A stretch of DNA of 64,000 nucleotides, taken from Candidatus Hydrogenedens sp. (GTDB lineage: Bacteria > Hydrogenedentota > Hydrogenedentia > Hydrogenedentales > Hydrogenedentaceae). Each line of letters starts with the position of its first letter. The first letter of the stretch is position 1. The DNA lies in NCBI GenBank assembly GCA_035361075.1, contig DAOSBX010000013.1, positions 16,402-80,401 on the forward strand, in the 5' to 3' direction. This document shows, piece after piece, positions 16,439 through 26,635 of the stretch. Below the pieces are notes generated by a model that had not been told where the DNA came from, did no database searches, and was given only the letters and a program-made list of their open reading frames with translations. Position numbers and translations under genes: made by a program.

Positions 16439-17518
16439 ATGAAAATAGTATTTTTCGGGAACGCCACTGAAAAAATTGCCGCTATCAGATATCGTGTACA
16501 AAAATTTGCGGATATGTTTGAAGCGGAAGGGCACCAATGTGTAATTTGCTTACATTCTTCTGTGGATTTCTACCTAAAATATTTTGAGAACCAACCAAAG
16601 TATAAAAAAGCAATTTATTGGCTATGTGTGTGGTTTAATCGCTGGTTCCAACTACGACACATTTTTAATGCAGATGTCATATTTTTAAGAGGACCTATAT
16701 TTAAATACGGACCACCCATATTTGAATACATCATCCATGTATTTAATAAAAACATGGTTTTTGATATTGACGATGCGGTATGGGAAAAACCAGCTTTCGT
16801 AAACAATTTTTTACTTCGTTTTGTTGATTTTGATTGGGCTAAAAAGATGTGCAAAATATGTGCGGGAGCAGTCGTTGGCAATCGTTATCTGGAAGAACAT
16901 GTGAAACCATGGGGAGCCAAGAAAATCGTTATCGTTCCTACATGTATTGATATGGAAAAGCATCAACAAAAGAAAGATTACCCAAAACATAATAATCCAG
17001 TAATTATAGGTTGGACAGGGCTACATACTAATTTAGGATACCTGGATATACTCAAAGACCCTTTGAAAGAGTTATCTAAAAAATATCCGATACAATTGTT
17101 TATTGCCTCTAATGGCTTGGATTACAATATGGATGGAGTAAATGTTGTATTCGAAAATTGGAAATTTGAAAAGGAATTTGAATATCTACAAAAACCGGAT
17201 ATCGGTTTAATGCCACTGATAGATACACCACGGGCACGAGGAAAATGTGCCTTTAAGGCGTTGCAATACATGGGTGTGGGGACACCTGTTGTTATCTCAC
17301 CTGTGGGGATGAATGCAGAAGTAATAGAGGATGGCGTTCACGGTTTCTTTGCACAAACCCCCGAAGAGTGGTATGACCGATTAGAAAGGTTGATAATGGA
17401 CCCAGATTTACGAGAACAAATGGGCAGAAAATCGCGACAACGCGTTATAGAATTATATTCATTTGAAGCAAACTATCCTCGACTGAAAGAATTCCTATTG
17501 GATATTGCAAAGGGATAA
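16439..17518 (+). CDS. Glycosyltransferase family 4 (GT-B)
   Basis: 359 residues beginning MKIVFFGNATEKIAAIRYRV. It has two Rossmann-like halves; the second carries VIIGWTGLHTNLGYLDIL and the donor-site region (IGLMPLIDTPRARGKCAFKALQYMGVGTPVVISPVGMN) with the usual glutamate position occupied by a Lys-Ala-Leu-Gln helix. It is soluble or membrane-associated and should transfer a sugar onto the growing glycan. It lies 17 bp after the nucleotidyltransferase and 5 bp before the next gene. Donor and acceptor are unknown. Confidence 0.87.
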   Translation: MKIVFFGNATEKIAAIRYRVQKFADMFEAEGHQCVICLHSSVDFYLKYFENQPKYKKAIYWLCVWFNRWFQLRHIFNADVIFLRGPIFKYGPPIFEYIIHVFNKNMVFDIDDAVWEKPAFVNNFLLRFVDFDWAKKMCKICAGAVVGNRYLEEHVKPWGAKKIVIVPTCIDMEKHQQKKDYPKHNNPVIIGWTGLHTNLGYLDILKDPLKELSKKYPIQLFIASNGLDYNMDGVNVVFENWKFEKEFEYLQKPDIGLMPLIDTPRARGKCAFKALQYMGVGTPVVISPVGMNAEVIEDGVHGFFAQTPEEWYDRLERLIMDPDLREQMGRKSRQRVIELYSFEANYPRLKEFLLDIAKG

Positions 17519-17523
17519 ACCAA

Positions 17524-18834
17524 ATGAAAGAAACAAACAATCCGGATGTGGCTCTGGCGTGGGAGTGGATAGAAGAATTAGATAACTGGATTGAAGAAAA
17601 CGGCTTGTATGGCTATGACCGTTTCGATGTAAAAGACCATCCTCTATTTCGTTCCGTACAGACCATTCCTCTTCTACGCAAATTAAGTTCCGGCTATTCT
17701 GAATTATTTCCTAAATTTACACGATGGCTCCTGCGTGTGAAGAAAACAGAAAATCCTAAAGCCCATGCATTAATGGCAACGGGGTATCTGCGGTTGCACT
17801 CAATAGAGCCTGAAAAGGGACATTTAGAAAAAGCGAAAACGCATTTGTTATGGCTCCGTTCTCAAAGAACACCCGGTATTGATGGCTGGGCATGGGGATA
17901 TCCCTTTGCTTATACTGGCAAAGGAGTACATGTCCCTGCGAAAACTCCTGTTAGCGTTGTTACCGCTATTGCAGGTCAAGCCTTTTTATCCGCTTATCAG
18001 ATGACACAAGAAGAACAATATCTCTCCGCTATACTTGAAATTGCAGAATTTTTTACTAAAGAACTCCCTCACTGGAAACTGAAAAATGGCGGATTGTGTT
18101 TTGGCTATGCGCTTAAAGGGGACCCACGAAAAGTTCATAACGCAAACCTGCTTGTAGCAGAATATCTATATTATGTCTCCCATATTACAGGAGAGAAAAT
18201 ATATAAGGAGATCGCACAACCCGCATTAGAATTTTCTCTTAATGCACAAAACGAAAACGGTTCATGGTATTATGGATATTGGGAGGATGGCGACCCCTCT
18301 GAAAAAGAATTACATAAAATCATAGATAATCATCATACAGGGTTTGTTTTAAGGTCCTTATATGGAATTTATAAGTTAGAACCCAATGAAGTGCTCAAAG
18401 AAAAAATTTTGAAAGGGTTCCAGTTTTACGCTACTTTATTTGAAGAATTCGGTCAACCTTACTTTGCAGAAAATAAGAAATGGCCCGTAGATATACACGC
18501 TTGTGCAGAGGGGATTTTGTGCCCTTCAATTTTGGCTGAGGTTATTCCTGCAGCACATGTTCTTGCAGTGTTTGTTCTGCGCTGGGCATGGTTCCACATG
18601 CGGAACTTAAAAACAGGTGAGCTATATTATCGGCGTTATCCATTTTTTACATCTAAAATCACCTTTCCAAGGTGGGGCGTAGCGTGGATGTTTCGGGCTA
18701 TCGCAGAATATCTATCCCGTTTCTATGAAGTCAAAGAACGGGTTGAAAGATTAAAAATGCAAGCCATCCGATGGATGGAACCCACCACTACCGCTGGAAA
18801 TACATCAAATAACAATTCAACAGAAAGAACATAA
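17524..18834 (+). CDS. Alpha/alpha-toroid protein of polysaccharide clusters
   Basis: 436 residues rich in paired helices with aromatic and Gly-rich turns (GWAWGYPFAYTGKGVHVPAKTP, NAQNENGSWYYGYW, DNHHTGFVLRSLYGIY), the pattern of an (alpha/alpha)6 toroid as in terpene cyclases, GH88 or C5-epimerase-like enzymes. Similar proteins in polysaccharide clusters are sometimes annotated 'delta-aminolevulinic acid dehydratase', which looks wrong. No signal peptide, so cytoplasmic. Five bp separate it from the glycosyltransferase. A sugar-modifying role is inferred from fold and neighbours. Conserved His and Trp residues are available for catalysis, but the reaction is unknown. Confidence 0.7.
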   Translation: MKETNNPDVALAWEWIEELDNWIEENGLYGYDRFDVKDHPLFRSVQTIPLLRKLSSGYSELFPKFTRWLLRVKKTENPKAHALMATGYLRLHSIEPEKGHLEKAKTHLLWLRSQRTPGIDGWAWGYPFAYTGKGVHVPAKTPVSVVTAIAGQAFLSAYQMTQEEQYLSAILEIAEFFTKELPHWKLKNGGLCFGYALKGDPRKVHNANLLVAEYLYYVSHITGEKIYKEIAQPALEFSLNAQNENGSWYYGYWEDGDPSEKELHKIIDNHHTGFVLRSLYGIYKLEPNEVLKEKILKGFQFYATLFEEFGQPYFAENKKWPVDIHACAEGILCPSILAEVIPAAHVLAVFVLRWAWFHMRNLKTGELYYRRYPFFTSKITFPRWGVAWMFRAIAEYLSRFYEVKERVERLKMQAIRWMEPTTTAGNTSNNNSTERT

Positions 18835-18857
18835 TTATTTATAATTTGGAGATTACC

Positions 18858-20990
18858 ATGCTTCAGGGAATTATTAAAAAAGGAAAAGCACTGACCATTG
18901 ATGTTCCTGCTCCGCAGGTAGGCAAAGGAATGGTGCTAATAAAAGTTATTTTTAGTTGCATTTCAGCAGGGACTGAATTGAGCGGACTTGCCCGCAGTAA
19001 GAAACCATTAATTCAACGGGCATGGGAACAACCGGATAAAGTAAAAAAAGTGCTCGATATATTGAGAGATGAAGGTTTTACAGTTGCCTATGCAAAAGTT
19101 AAGAATAAATTAGAATCCGGCACACCTATCGGTTATTCAGTTAGTGGTATTGTTATAGCAGTCGGTGAAGGGATTAGCCGATTTCAACCCGGAGATAAAG
19201 TTTCTGCAGCAGGTGTAGGATATGCTCATCATGCAGAGTTTGTTACTGTCCCTGAAAATCTCGTGGTTAAGGTTCCCGAGGAAGTATCGTTCGAAGAGGC
19301 TTCCACTGTAGCATTGGGAGGAATAGCAATACAAAGTATACGACGGGCAAACCTACAACTGGGTGAGTTTGGGGTGGTTTTTGGAGCAGGAATTTTAGGT
19401 TTGTTAACTACACAGATGCTCATTGCTTCCGGTATAAGGACAGCAGTAATTGATATTGACCCACATCGTTTAAACATTGCTAAAGAATTGGGGGCAGAAT
19501 TGGTTATTAACTCTAATGATGAAAATCATGTTGATAAAGTAATCAATTGGAGTGATGGTTACGGAGCAGATGCAGTTATTTTTACCGCGTCTACCCAGCA
19601 AAACGAACCGTTATCTCAATGCTTCCGTATGACACGAAAGAAAGGAAAAGTTGTATTGGTAGGTGTGTCAGGTTCCGAAATTAAGCGTGAAGATATTTAC
19701 TCCAAAGAATTGGATTTTCTTATTTCCACATCTTATGGACCCGGCAGATATGATACCCAATATGAAGAAAAAGGGGTTGATTATCCGTATGCCTATGTTC
19801 GCTGGACAGAGAACAGGAACATGAAAGAATACTTGAGATTAATACACAGTAAGCACATAAAACTTGACAGATTGATAGAAAAAACATACCCCATTGAACA
19901 AATTGCGGATGCTTTTGACTGTCTTTCTTCACAAATACCGCGCCCGTTAATCGTCCTTCTCCAATATGGATTACCTGAGGAAAAACCTTTACTCCCGGAC
20001 ATATCACAACAAATAATTCATGTGAATACGAGCTATACCCCAAAATCCGTTATTAATGTTGCTATTATTGGTACGGGGGGCTTTGCTACAAATATGCATT
20101 TACCAAACCTGGCCAAACTTAAAGATAAATATTCTATTTACGCAACTATGGACCGTTCCGCACAACAGGCAAAGTTCGTAGCAGAACAATATCAAGCCAA
20201 ATATACCACAACCAATCTGGATGAAATATTAAGTGATAAGCAGGTGGACCTTGTTTTGATAACTACAAGACACGACTCTCATGCGGAATACTGTTTGAAA
20301 GCATTACAGGCAGGAAAACATGTTTTTGTGGAAAAACCCTTAGCCATATCTCAGGAGGAATTGGATAAAATAAAGGACTTCTATTTACAAGGAAGTGGGC
20401 CTAAACCTGTATTACTTGTCGGTTTTAATCGCCGTTTCAGTAAATATCTTACAGAGATAAAAAAACATACCGACAAACGAATTAACCCTTTGCTTATCCA
20501 TTATCGAATGAATGCAGGACTTTTACCTCCAGACCATTGGGTTTTTGAAACAGGCGGTAGGATTATTGGGGAAGCATGCCATATTATAGATACCATTTCC
20601 TTCCTTACAAAAAGCCCCATAGAGAGTATCTCAGTAGAATCAATAACACCAACGACAGACCGATATAGCCCAGTGGATAATAAAATCGTGATATTAAAAT
20701 ATAAAGATGGTTCCATTGCTTGTTTTGAATATTTCTCTGTGGGAAGTACAGAATTTGGTAAAGAGTACATGGAGGTTCATTTCGATGGAAAAACCCTCGT
20801 GATGGATGATTATAAATCTTTGAAAGGTTATGGTCAGAAAATCAATGAAATACAAACTCGAACCAGCCAGAAAGGTCACTTTGAAGAACTGCTGGCCCTT
20901 CATGATTCCATAACCGGTAAAAATCCAAATTGGCCTATTCCCCTCCCTGAATTGCTCCAAACCACAGAAGCAACTTTTATAATAAAGTAA
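18858..20990 (+). CDS. Bi-domain oxidoreductase: medium-chain dehydrogenase fused to Gfo/Idh/MocA
   Basis: 710 residues. The N-terminal ~365 are a medium-chain (zinc-type) alcohol-dehydrogenase fold: SCISAGTELSG, GYSVSGIVIAVGEGI, the nucleotide motif VVFGAGILGLLTTQ, and a terminal helix DAFDCLSSQ. The C-terminal part (about 385-705) is a Gfo/Idh/MocA dehydrogenase with VAIIGTGGFATNMHLPNL and VEKPLAIS. This fused enzyme recurs in bacterial capsule and LPS clusters, where it is thought to oxidise or epimerise a sugar. The track-like TTG start twelve bases upstream overlaps the GGAG ribosome site (18848-18851), so ATG 18858 is used. Last gene of the operon. Confidence 0.88.
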   Translation: MLQGIIKKGKALTIDVPAPQVGKGMVLIKVIFSCISAGTELSGLARSKKPLIQRAWEQPDKVKKVLDILRDEGFTVAYAKVKNKLESGTPIGYSVSGIVIAVGEGISRFQPGDKVSAAGVGYAHHAEFVTVPENLVVKVPEEVSFEEASTVALGGIAIQSIRRANLQLGEFGVVFGAGILGLLTTQMLIASGIRTAVIDIDPHRLNIAKELGAELVINSNDENHVDKVINWSDGYGADAVIFTASTQQNEPLSQCFRMTRKKGKVVLVGVSGSEIKREDIYSKELDFLISTSYGPGRYDTQYEEKGVDYPYAYVRWTENRNMKEYLRLIHSKHIKLDRLIEKTYPIEQIADAFDCLSSQIPRPLIVLLQYGLPEEKPLLPDISQQIIHVNTSYTPKSVINVAIIGTGGFATNMHLPNLAKLKDKYSIYATMDRSAQQAKFVAEQYQAKYTTTNLDEILSDKQVDLVLITTRHDSHAEYCLKALQAGKHVFVEKPLAISQEELDKIKDFYLQGSGPKPVLLVGFNRRFSKYLTEIKKHTDKRINPLLIHYRMNAGLLPPDHWVFETGGRIIGEACHIIDTISFLTKSPIESISVESITPTTDRYSPVDNKIVILKYKDGSIACFEYFSVGSTEFGKEYMEVHFDGKTLVMDDYKSLKGYGQKINEIQTRTSQKGHFEELLALHDSITGKNPNWPIPLPELLQTTEATFIIK

Positions 20991-21058
20991 TACTGTAATT
21001 CCTCTTTGATACCGACTTTATAAACTCTTTTTTACTTTAATTTAATAGGAGAATATTT

Positions 21059-22666
21059 TTACTTATTAGTCGGATTTTTTACTTTATAAATGGAATTCCA
21101 TAACAACGAATGATGCTTCCATAAAGTATCTTTAGAACTATACACAGGAATCCCATTTTCAATTCGAAACAACTCAGGATTTAACAATACAGGATTTGTT
21201 GCTACCTTCGTAAGTACAATATCAGAAAGTATGTATTGAGAACCGATAGGACTTGATAAATCAAATTTAAATATTCGCGAAAAGAAAGTATCTTTGTAAA
21301 TATTTCTATATTTGAAAGCATTAGATACAACAATATAGTCAATATCGTATTGTTTAATAAACTCTTCTTCATTTTGTTCTTTTAATAAACATGGAAGAAT
21401 TTCTCCACCTACAATACCATCTGCACTTACTAATTGGGCACTCGTGTTGAACTGAAACTGTATTTCATAAATTAATATTTTGCTTTTTTCATGCACATCC
21501 AATCTCCGAATTTCTTCTGCAAAATCATTCCCTAAGATACGGTCAAAACTATACTTATAGTTTTCGGGTTTATTTAATTGCAAATGTTGATATAGAGCAA
21601 ATAAAAACAGGGGCAACATAATAACAATTGCTATCTTTGAATATTTTGAAAAATGTCTTACTATTTCCATTGTAATCCATGGGAACAATACAGGGACTAA
21701 TGTTAGCAAATATCTGCCTGAATAATTCATAGGGGGAAAAATAAAGTAAATAAACACCAGAAGTACACTAGTAAAAAACATAATATTTTTTATTCTATCC
21801 ACGGAACGGAATTTAGAAAAATTTAGAACAACAAAGAAAATAAATAGGGGTAAGATAAAGAGTAAAGAGGGAGCAAACCGGTATAAATCACCAATGGATA
21901 TAAATAATTTCTCTATATAGGAAATATTTTTGTTTTCTAAGGAACGGACAATTCGCCCTAAAAATGAGGATGGGAGAAGAGTCCCTGTCATAAAGAATAG
22001 ATAGCCATAAACAACCCCAGTACTCGATATACCTACAAGAAGATATTTCCAGAAATTTTTTTTATTCTCTGAAATAAAAAAGATTGCACTAAGAAAAAAC
22101 AAAAGATATTCTGGCCGAATAAGCATAGAACATCCTGCTAAAAATATACCTGTATTTTTCCAATTTATTTTTAATAAGAATAAAGCAAATGGTGGAAGAA
22201 ATATTAACAATGCAGTTTCGTATAACTGGGTAGAGGATATAAAAAGAGAATAAAGAAACATGTAAGCTAAAACTAAAAACAAGATACTAAATAGATTTTC
22301 TTTTTCTGATATCGGAGATTTTTTATTGCCAATGCATATATAAACATTCAGTAGTATTCCCCCAAAAATAAAAATCTTATTCAAACAGGTAGCAAAAACC
22401 AACCATTTGTCAAAACCTAAAAGAGAATATGGAACAGAATTCAATATAACCCAAAGAGGAGAAGTTGCTCCATGTTTTACTTCATAACCGTAGGTAAAAG
22501 GCTTTTTGAAAAAGTCACGAATAAAAGTAAAATATATAGAAGCGTCCCCATGAATTCGTGTTTTGTGAAGATAAAGAACAATAAAAAGAAATATAAATGG
22601 GGTAATTGCAGATATACGATATATAATTCTTTCTTTTTTAAAAAGATAAGTATCTAAATAAAACAT
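21059..22666 (-). CDS. GT-C membrane glycosyltransferase (ArnT/PMT-like)
   Basis: 535 residues with about ten transmembrane helices in the first 390 residues, then a soluble C-terminal domain (about 390-535). The first extracytoplasmic loop carries HGDASIYFTFIRDF, with the Asp expected for the GT-C catalytic loop, followed by KHGATSPLW, a motif seen in lipid-linked-sugar mannosyl/arabinosyltransferases. It should transfer a sugar from a polyprenyl-phosphate donor on the outer face of the inner membrane. CGGAG precedes the ATG. It starts 18 bp after the M14 carboxypeptidase stop, so they form an operon. The substrate could be a secreted protein or a glycan. Confidence 0.8.
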   Translation of the reverse strand: MFYLDTYLFKKERIIYRISAITPFIFLFIVLYLHKTRIHGDASIYFTFIRDFFKKPFTYGYEVKHGATSPLWVILNSVPYSLLGFDKWLVFATCLNKIFIFGGILLNVYICIGNKKSPISEKENLFSILFLVLAYMFLYSLFISSTQLYETALLIFLPPFALFLLKINWKNTGIFLAGCSMLIRPEYLLFFLSAIFFISENKKNFWKYLLVGISSTGVVYGYLFFMTGTLLPSSFLGRIVRSLENKNISYIEKLFISIGDLYRFAPSLLFILPLFIFFVVLNFSKFRSVDRIKNIMFFTSVLLVFIYFIFPPMNYSGRYLLTLVPVLFPWITMEIVRHFSKYSKIAIVIMLPLFLFALYQHLQLNKPENYKYSFDRILGNDFAEEIRRLDVHEKSKILIYEIQFQFNTSAQLVSADGIVGGEILPCLLKEQNEEEFIKQYDIDYIVVSNAFKYRNIYKDTFFSRIFKFDLSSPIGSQYILSDIVLTKVATNPVLLNPELFRIENGIPVYSSKDTLWKHHSLLWNSIYKVKNPTNK

Positions 22667-22684
22667 ATTATCTCCGAGTAAGCT

Positions 22685-24244
22685 CTATTCCGGGAAGAGA
22701 CCGATGGGAGCAGATAGAGATTGATTGATTATCGCCTGTATGTCAGAGGCTCCCAACCCATTACCGTCAACATCTATATCTTTATCAATTGGTGTAATGC
22801 CCAAAATGACCTCTACTGCAAGGTCTACATCTTCATCGTTTACTTTATCATCTCCATTAATGTCACCATCGCTCAGGGGAACATCTTGACGCGTTGCCCA
22901 TCCATCAACGACCTCAACCCCATTTACACGGTAGGGAATATATCCGGGTACAGTAAAAGCAAGGTTGTATATGCCGGGTAATAATAGTCGGTGATAATTC
23001 CCAACACGCGGATGAGTAAATACGGGTTGTGTGTTCCCCTGCACTAAAACTTTTGTCCAGACAGGATTTCCCGTTTTTCTATCATATACAAGTCCTCGCA
23101 CTCCTCGTAAAATACACTCTAAATAAGACAGCATAGATTCTCGATTATTATTCCACAGTGTCGGTATCCATGACCCTGCTGGAAATTTAGTATTGTATAA
23201 CTCTATTGTCATTTCAATACATCCTGTAAAGCGATAATTCCAGTCTTGCATACCCCCCGTAATAACATACCATGCTGCGCCATTTGTTATCCCACCGGGA
23301 AATTGGGAACTGTTATACATAGGTGTGTTATACATAGCATATTGCGTGGCTATCCACTTCATTAGAGCATCATCTGGTGTAGGTGCTTCCACACCACTGG
23401 GTCCTCCGTCGTTATCGTAGGGATAATTCACAACCATAGCACCTGTATGAAAATTTGCGGATAGACTAAAATTATGTTCTAATGACCATCGCATAATATG
23501 CTGTGTCTCAGGTTGCCGTGTTTCAATAGATATGTTACCCCCATCATAATAAAATGTGTCAAAGTCGGTAGGATAACGAGGAAAAGAACGGTTTAAATCC
23601 ACTCCGTTAGCATTATATCGTGATACCGTCTCACGTCCATCTGGATTTATCAAAGGCACAATCCATATAGAAACCTCATCAACAACATTTTTTATTCTCG
23701 TATCTGTGGAATAGTTTTGTAGAAGATATTCCGCAAAAAGCAAACACAATTCCGTTCCAATGGGTTCATCTCCATGTATTGTGGAAATATACTTAAACTC
23801 TGGTTCATCTTCTTCTATATCTGGGTTATCTGTAATGTGAAGTGCCCATAACTCTCGCCCCTGTACAGATTGTCCCAATGAAGTTAGGCGGGTAAGATCT
23901 GGATACGTATTAGTGAGGCTTTGTAAAAATTGTGTTAATTCCGCATAGTTATGATACCCCGAAGGTGTTTTTTCTAAGTGAGGTGAAGGGTCTGTTCCTA
24001 TAACTTGTAGTTCAAAACCCTCGTTTTTTAGTTTTTCCATTGCGGATTCTGGAATATAAACATGTGCATATCGTCCATCAAACGAATCAACAGAATAACC
24101 TTGTTGCTCAAGATAATCAATATCCGACATGTTTTCAATGTTTACTTTCACAATATATCGGACAGGTAAAGATGCCTTCTGTGCAAAAGATTCGTTTTCT
24201 AACAAGTAACAAATAAGTAATAAAATAAATGCTAACTTCTTCAC
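22685..24244 (-). CDS. Secreted M14 zinc carboxypeptidase with regulatory-like beta-domain and dockerin-like tail
   Basis: 519 residues with a signal peptide (cut near AQKA, residue 22) and a propeptide (about 25-90). The M14 domain (about 97-380) has complete catalytic residues: H157 and E160 (TIHGDEP), R219 (VDLNRS), H266 (SANFHTGA) and E348 (MTIEL). Next is a carboxypeptidase-regulatory-like beta-sandwich (about 383-455). The tail (about 458-505) has two calcium-loop repeats, GDINGDDKVNDEDV and DVDGNGLGASDI, as in type I dockerins. The start is GTG with a weak ribosome site. It removes C-terminal residues from extracellular peptides; specificity is unknown. Co-transcribed with the GT-C gene. 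Confidence 0.9.
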   Translation of the reverse strand: MKKLAFILLLICYLLENESFAQKASLPVRYIVKVNIENMSDIDYLEQQGYSVDSFDGRYAHVYIPESAMEKLKNEGFELQVIGTDPSPHLEKTPSGYHNYAELTQFLQSLTNTYPDLTRLTSLGQSVQGRELWALHITDNPDIEEDEPEFKYISTIHGDEPIGTELCLLFAEYLLQNYSTDTRIKNVVDEVSIWIVPLINPDGRETVSRYNANGVDLNRSFPRYPTDFDTFYYDGGNISIETRQPETQHIMRWSLEHNFSLSANFHTGAMVVNYPYDNDGGPSGVEAPTPDDALMKWIATQYAMYNTPMYNSSQFPGGITNGAAWYVITGGMQDWNYRFTGCIEMTIELYNTKFPAGSWIPTLWNNNRESMLSYLECILRGVRGLVYDRKTGNPVWTKVLVQGNTQPVFTHPRVGNYHRLLLPGIYNLAFTVPGYIPYRVNGVEVVDGWATRQDVPLSDGDINGDDKVNDEDVDLAVEVILGITPIDKDIDVDGNGLGASDIQAIINQSLSAPIGLFPE

Positions 24245-24481
24245 TTCTACATAAAACCTTAAAATATAACTTCAAATGTAAATGATATAAAAAATATATA
24301 ATATTATAACCTTTAAATAATATCTAACAGCATATTATTCCTTAAAATACTGTGTTAATCTTCTTAGCATAACCAAGAGTTTGCTTTAAGGTCTTACTAC
24401 ATATAGTTTGACAATGGTCAATACTATCTCTCCTCCATTTCAAAAGCGAGTTAAGGAGGACTTATAAGTTAGTCAATCTTT

Positions 24482-26485
24482 TTATTTTACAATTAACACA
24501 TAGGTTTTTGTTTGAACTTGTTTATCAGCACCCTGTACCTGTAACTCCAAAGTATATTCACCTGATAAAGGAAAAGAGTACGTAAAGGAGGACTCTTTGA
24601 ACCTGTCTTTCCCTTGAATAGTCCATTCACATTTTTTTATTAATGTTTCTACTTGATAACTTAGACTTGCCCCTTCTGGAAAATCTTCACCGATAGATAT
24701 CGGCAATCTACCAGGTGGCATAGCTACTAATTCTTTTAATGAAAAAGTATACTCACGATTTGCCTCCAATATAGAATCCTCAATAACTGAACGAAAGCGG
24801 AATGATGGGAAACCGACCAATGTTTCCGCTAATGCCTTTATTGCAATTTGATAAGCAGGAGGTTCTGCATAGGTAATTAGGATTGCATCTGCTTTTTTGG
24901 CACATACAAGTGCCTGAGGATGTCCCAAAACTAAGGCAATAACTTTGGCTCCTGTCTCTTTTATACGATTTATGAATTCTTCTTGTTCTTTTAGCCGAAG
25001 AGAAGAGACAATAGTACATATCGCAATCGGGAATTTACCAACATTTTTCACCGCACGTTCAATGTCAAAATCCTGAATATAACCTAAACGAAGTGATGAT
25101 GTCATCGGTTGCAATCCGATGTTTTTATGGTACTTCTGTAAATACTCATCTAATTCCTTAACACCAACAGGACCAGCAATACCTATCCCTTGAGTAGAGC
25201 CTTTGACGATTGGCAGTATATCCCCATGATTACGAACCAGTGTAATGGAATTTTTGATAATAAAGTAGGAATAGTCGTACAAATCACCTTTTTGTTTCGT
25301 TAGTTCTGTTGGCTTAATCGGTTTTTCTTTACTCACTACAGCAATTTGAGCGTTCTTCAATGATTTAATATTATTATAGGCTTGTTCTATCCGTTCGATT
25401 GGAATTTCATTCCGCTGAACTGCGAGGGTGATACGATCGATGGCTCGGCTTGCTGTATTAGCAGGTCCGCGATAATAAAGCACATCGGCACCATATCGTA
25501 ACGCCTCTACACCCGCCTCAGATGAATCCATAAACTCTACTACTTCAGGTGCATCTAAGGGACCTGCAATAACCACACCAGTAAAATTTAATTGTTTCCT
25601 TAGTAAATCTGACAAGACATAACGTGAAATACAAGCAGGTTTCCCCTGTGGGTCTAAAGTTGGCACTAACGTTGTCCCAACATGAATTATTGGAACCCCT
25701 TCCTCCATCAGCATTTTATAAGGTAGAATATCATTCTCTGCAAGGTATTGTTCTGGGGTGAGCAACACTGCAGGTTGAACTCCTTCACGATTGGTTTGTC
25801 CCCCTGGAAAATCCATCGGCACCATCAGTGCGGAAGGGGTATTCCATAGGTGGTACATCTGTACCGCAATGTCAGCTGATATTTTTGCATTAGACCCGAA
25901 ACATTGCAGATCCCTACGGGCTTTGGGCAATGTCGACGCTAAGCTTAAATGTGGACCTAACATCATGTTTAATCCCAAACCCTGAATATAACTACGCCAA
26001 AGCTGAACTATTTTTTCTATATTTTGGGTCTCAGGGTTGGCTGACAAAGACAAAAGTGGAGGCAAATTAATATATGGCGAAGGAGCACCTCGTTCTCGCT
26101 CCGTCACCTCATATATATCGCCTGCTAACCATAGCGGTAATCCTGGATTCCGAACCGCAAAACGTATCCCCGCCAAATAATCTTCTGCCCACTTCGGTTC
26201 AAGAATCCGTGGAACAACCACACCTGCAGGTGTATATTGATTTAGAAAAATACGGTCACCAGAAATAGTACCATGTGTCCCTTGTAGGGTAATTAGAAAT
26301 AACTGACCAATCTTTAACTGGAGCGTTTCTTCTTGCTTTGGTGATTTATCTGCGTCCGTCTCGATTTGTTTATTCTCTTCCTTCTCCTGAATTTGTATCT
26401 CATCGCTATGTATTGCAATAGGTGGCTTATTATCAATATTTTCAACGCCAAAAATCCCTAATAGAGTTAATAATATTAGGAACAT
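24482..26485 (-). CDS. Degenerate GH3 family protein, probable pseudoenzyme
   Basis: 667 residues with an N-terminal signal and an acidic linker (about 22-52). The rest follows the GH3 (NagZ/BglX-like) TIM-barrel plus alpha/beta sandwich: IGQLFLITLQG, an LGLNMMLGPHLSLAS strand, a late GIAGPVG motif, and a C-terminal beta-domain. The usual KHFPGHG motif reads MDFPGGQTN (about 224-232). The nucleophile motif (I-S/T-D-D/S) reads VVIAGPL (about 304-310), so the catalytic Asp is absent. Likely a binding or scaffolding protein for peptidoglycan or glycan. ATG 26485 is preferred over an earlier ATG at 26512 because TTAGGAG lies five bases before it. Confidence 0.8.
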   Translation of the reverse strand: MFLILLTLLGIFGVENIDNKPPIAIHSDEIQIQEKEENKQIETDADKSPKQEETLQLKIGQLFLITLQGTHGTISGDRIFLNQYTPAGVVVPRILEPKWAEDYLAGIRFAVRNPGLPLWLAGDIYEVTERERGAPSPYINLPPLLSLSANPETQNIEKIVQLWRSYIQGLGLNMMLGPHLSLASTLPKARRDLQCFGSNAKISADIAVQMYHLWNTPSALMVPMDFPGGQTNREGVQPAVLLTPEQYLAENDILPYKMLMEEGVPIIHVGTTLVPTLDPQGKPACISRYVLSDLLRKQLNFTGVVIAGPLDAPEVVEFMDSSEAGVEALRYGADVLYYRGPANTASRAIDRITLAVQRNEIPIERIEQAYNNIKSLKNAQIAVVSKEKPIKPTELTKQKGDLYDYSYFIIKNSITLVRNHGDILPIVKGSTQGIGIAGPVGVKELDEYLQKYHKNIGLQPMTSSLRLGYIQDFDIERAVKNVGKFPIAICTIVSSLRLKEQEEFINRIKETGAKVIALVLGHPQALVCAKKADAILITYAEPPAYQIAIKALAETLVGFPSFRFRSVIEDSILEANREYTFSLKELVAMPPGRLPISIGEDFPEGASLSYQVETLIKKCEWTIQGKDRFKESSFTYSFPLSGEYTLELQVQGADKQVQTKTYVLIVK

Positions 26486-26635
26486 AAAATCTCCTAATGA
26501 GTTATTTTGCAAATTACTTTGTTAGTATTAATTCTTTTACAAAATATAATAACAAAATTATATGCAATAATAGAGATTCATACCCTTAAAAAATAGAGAT
26601 ACATATACTATAGAATTACAGTAAATCCTCAACCC

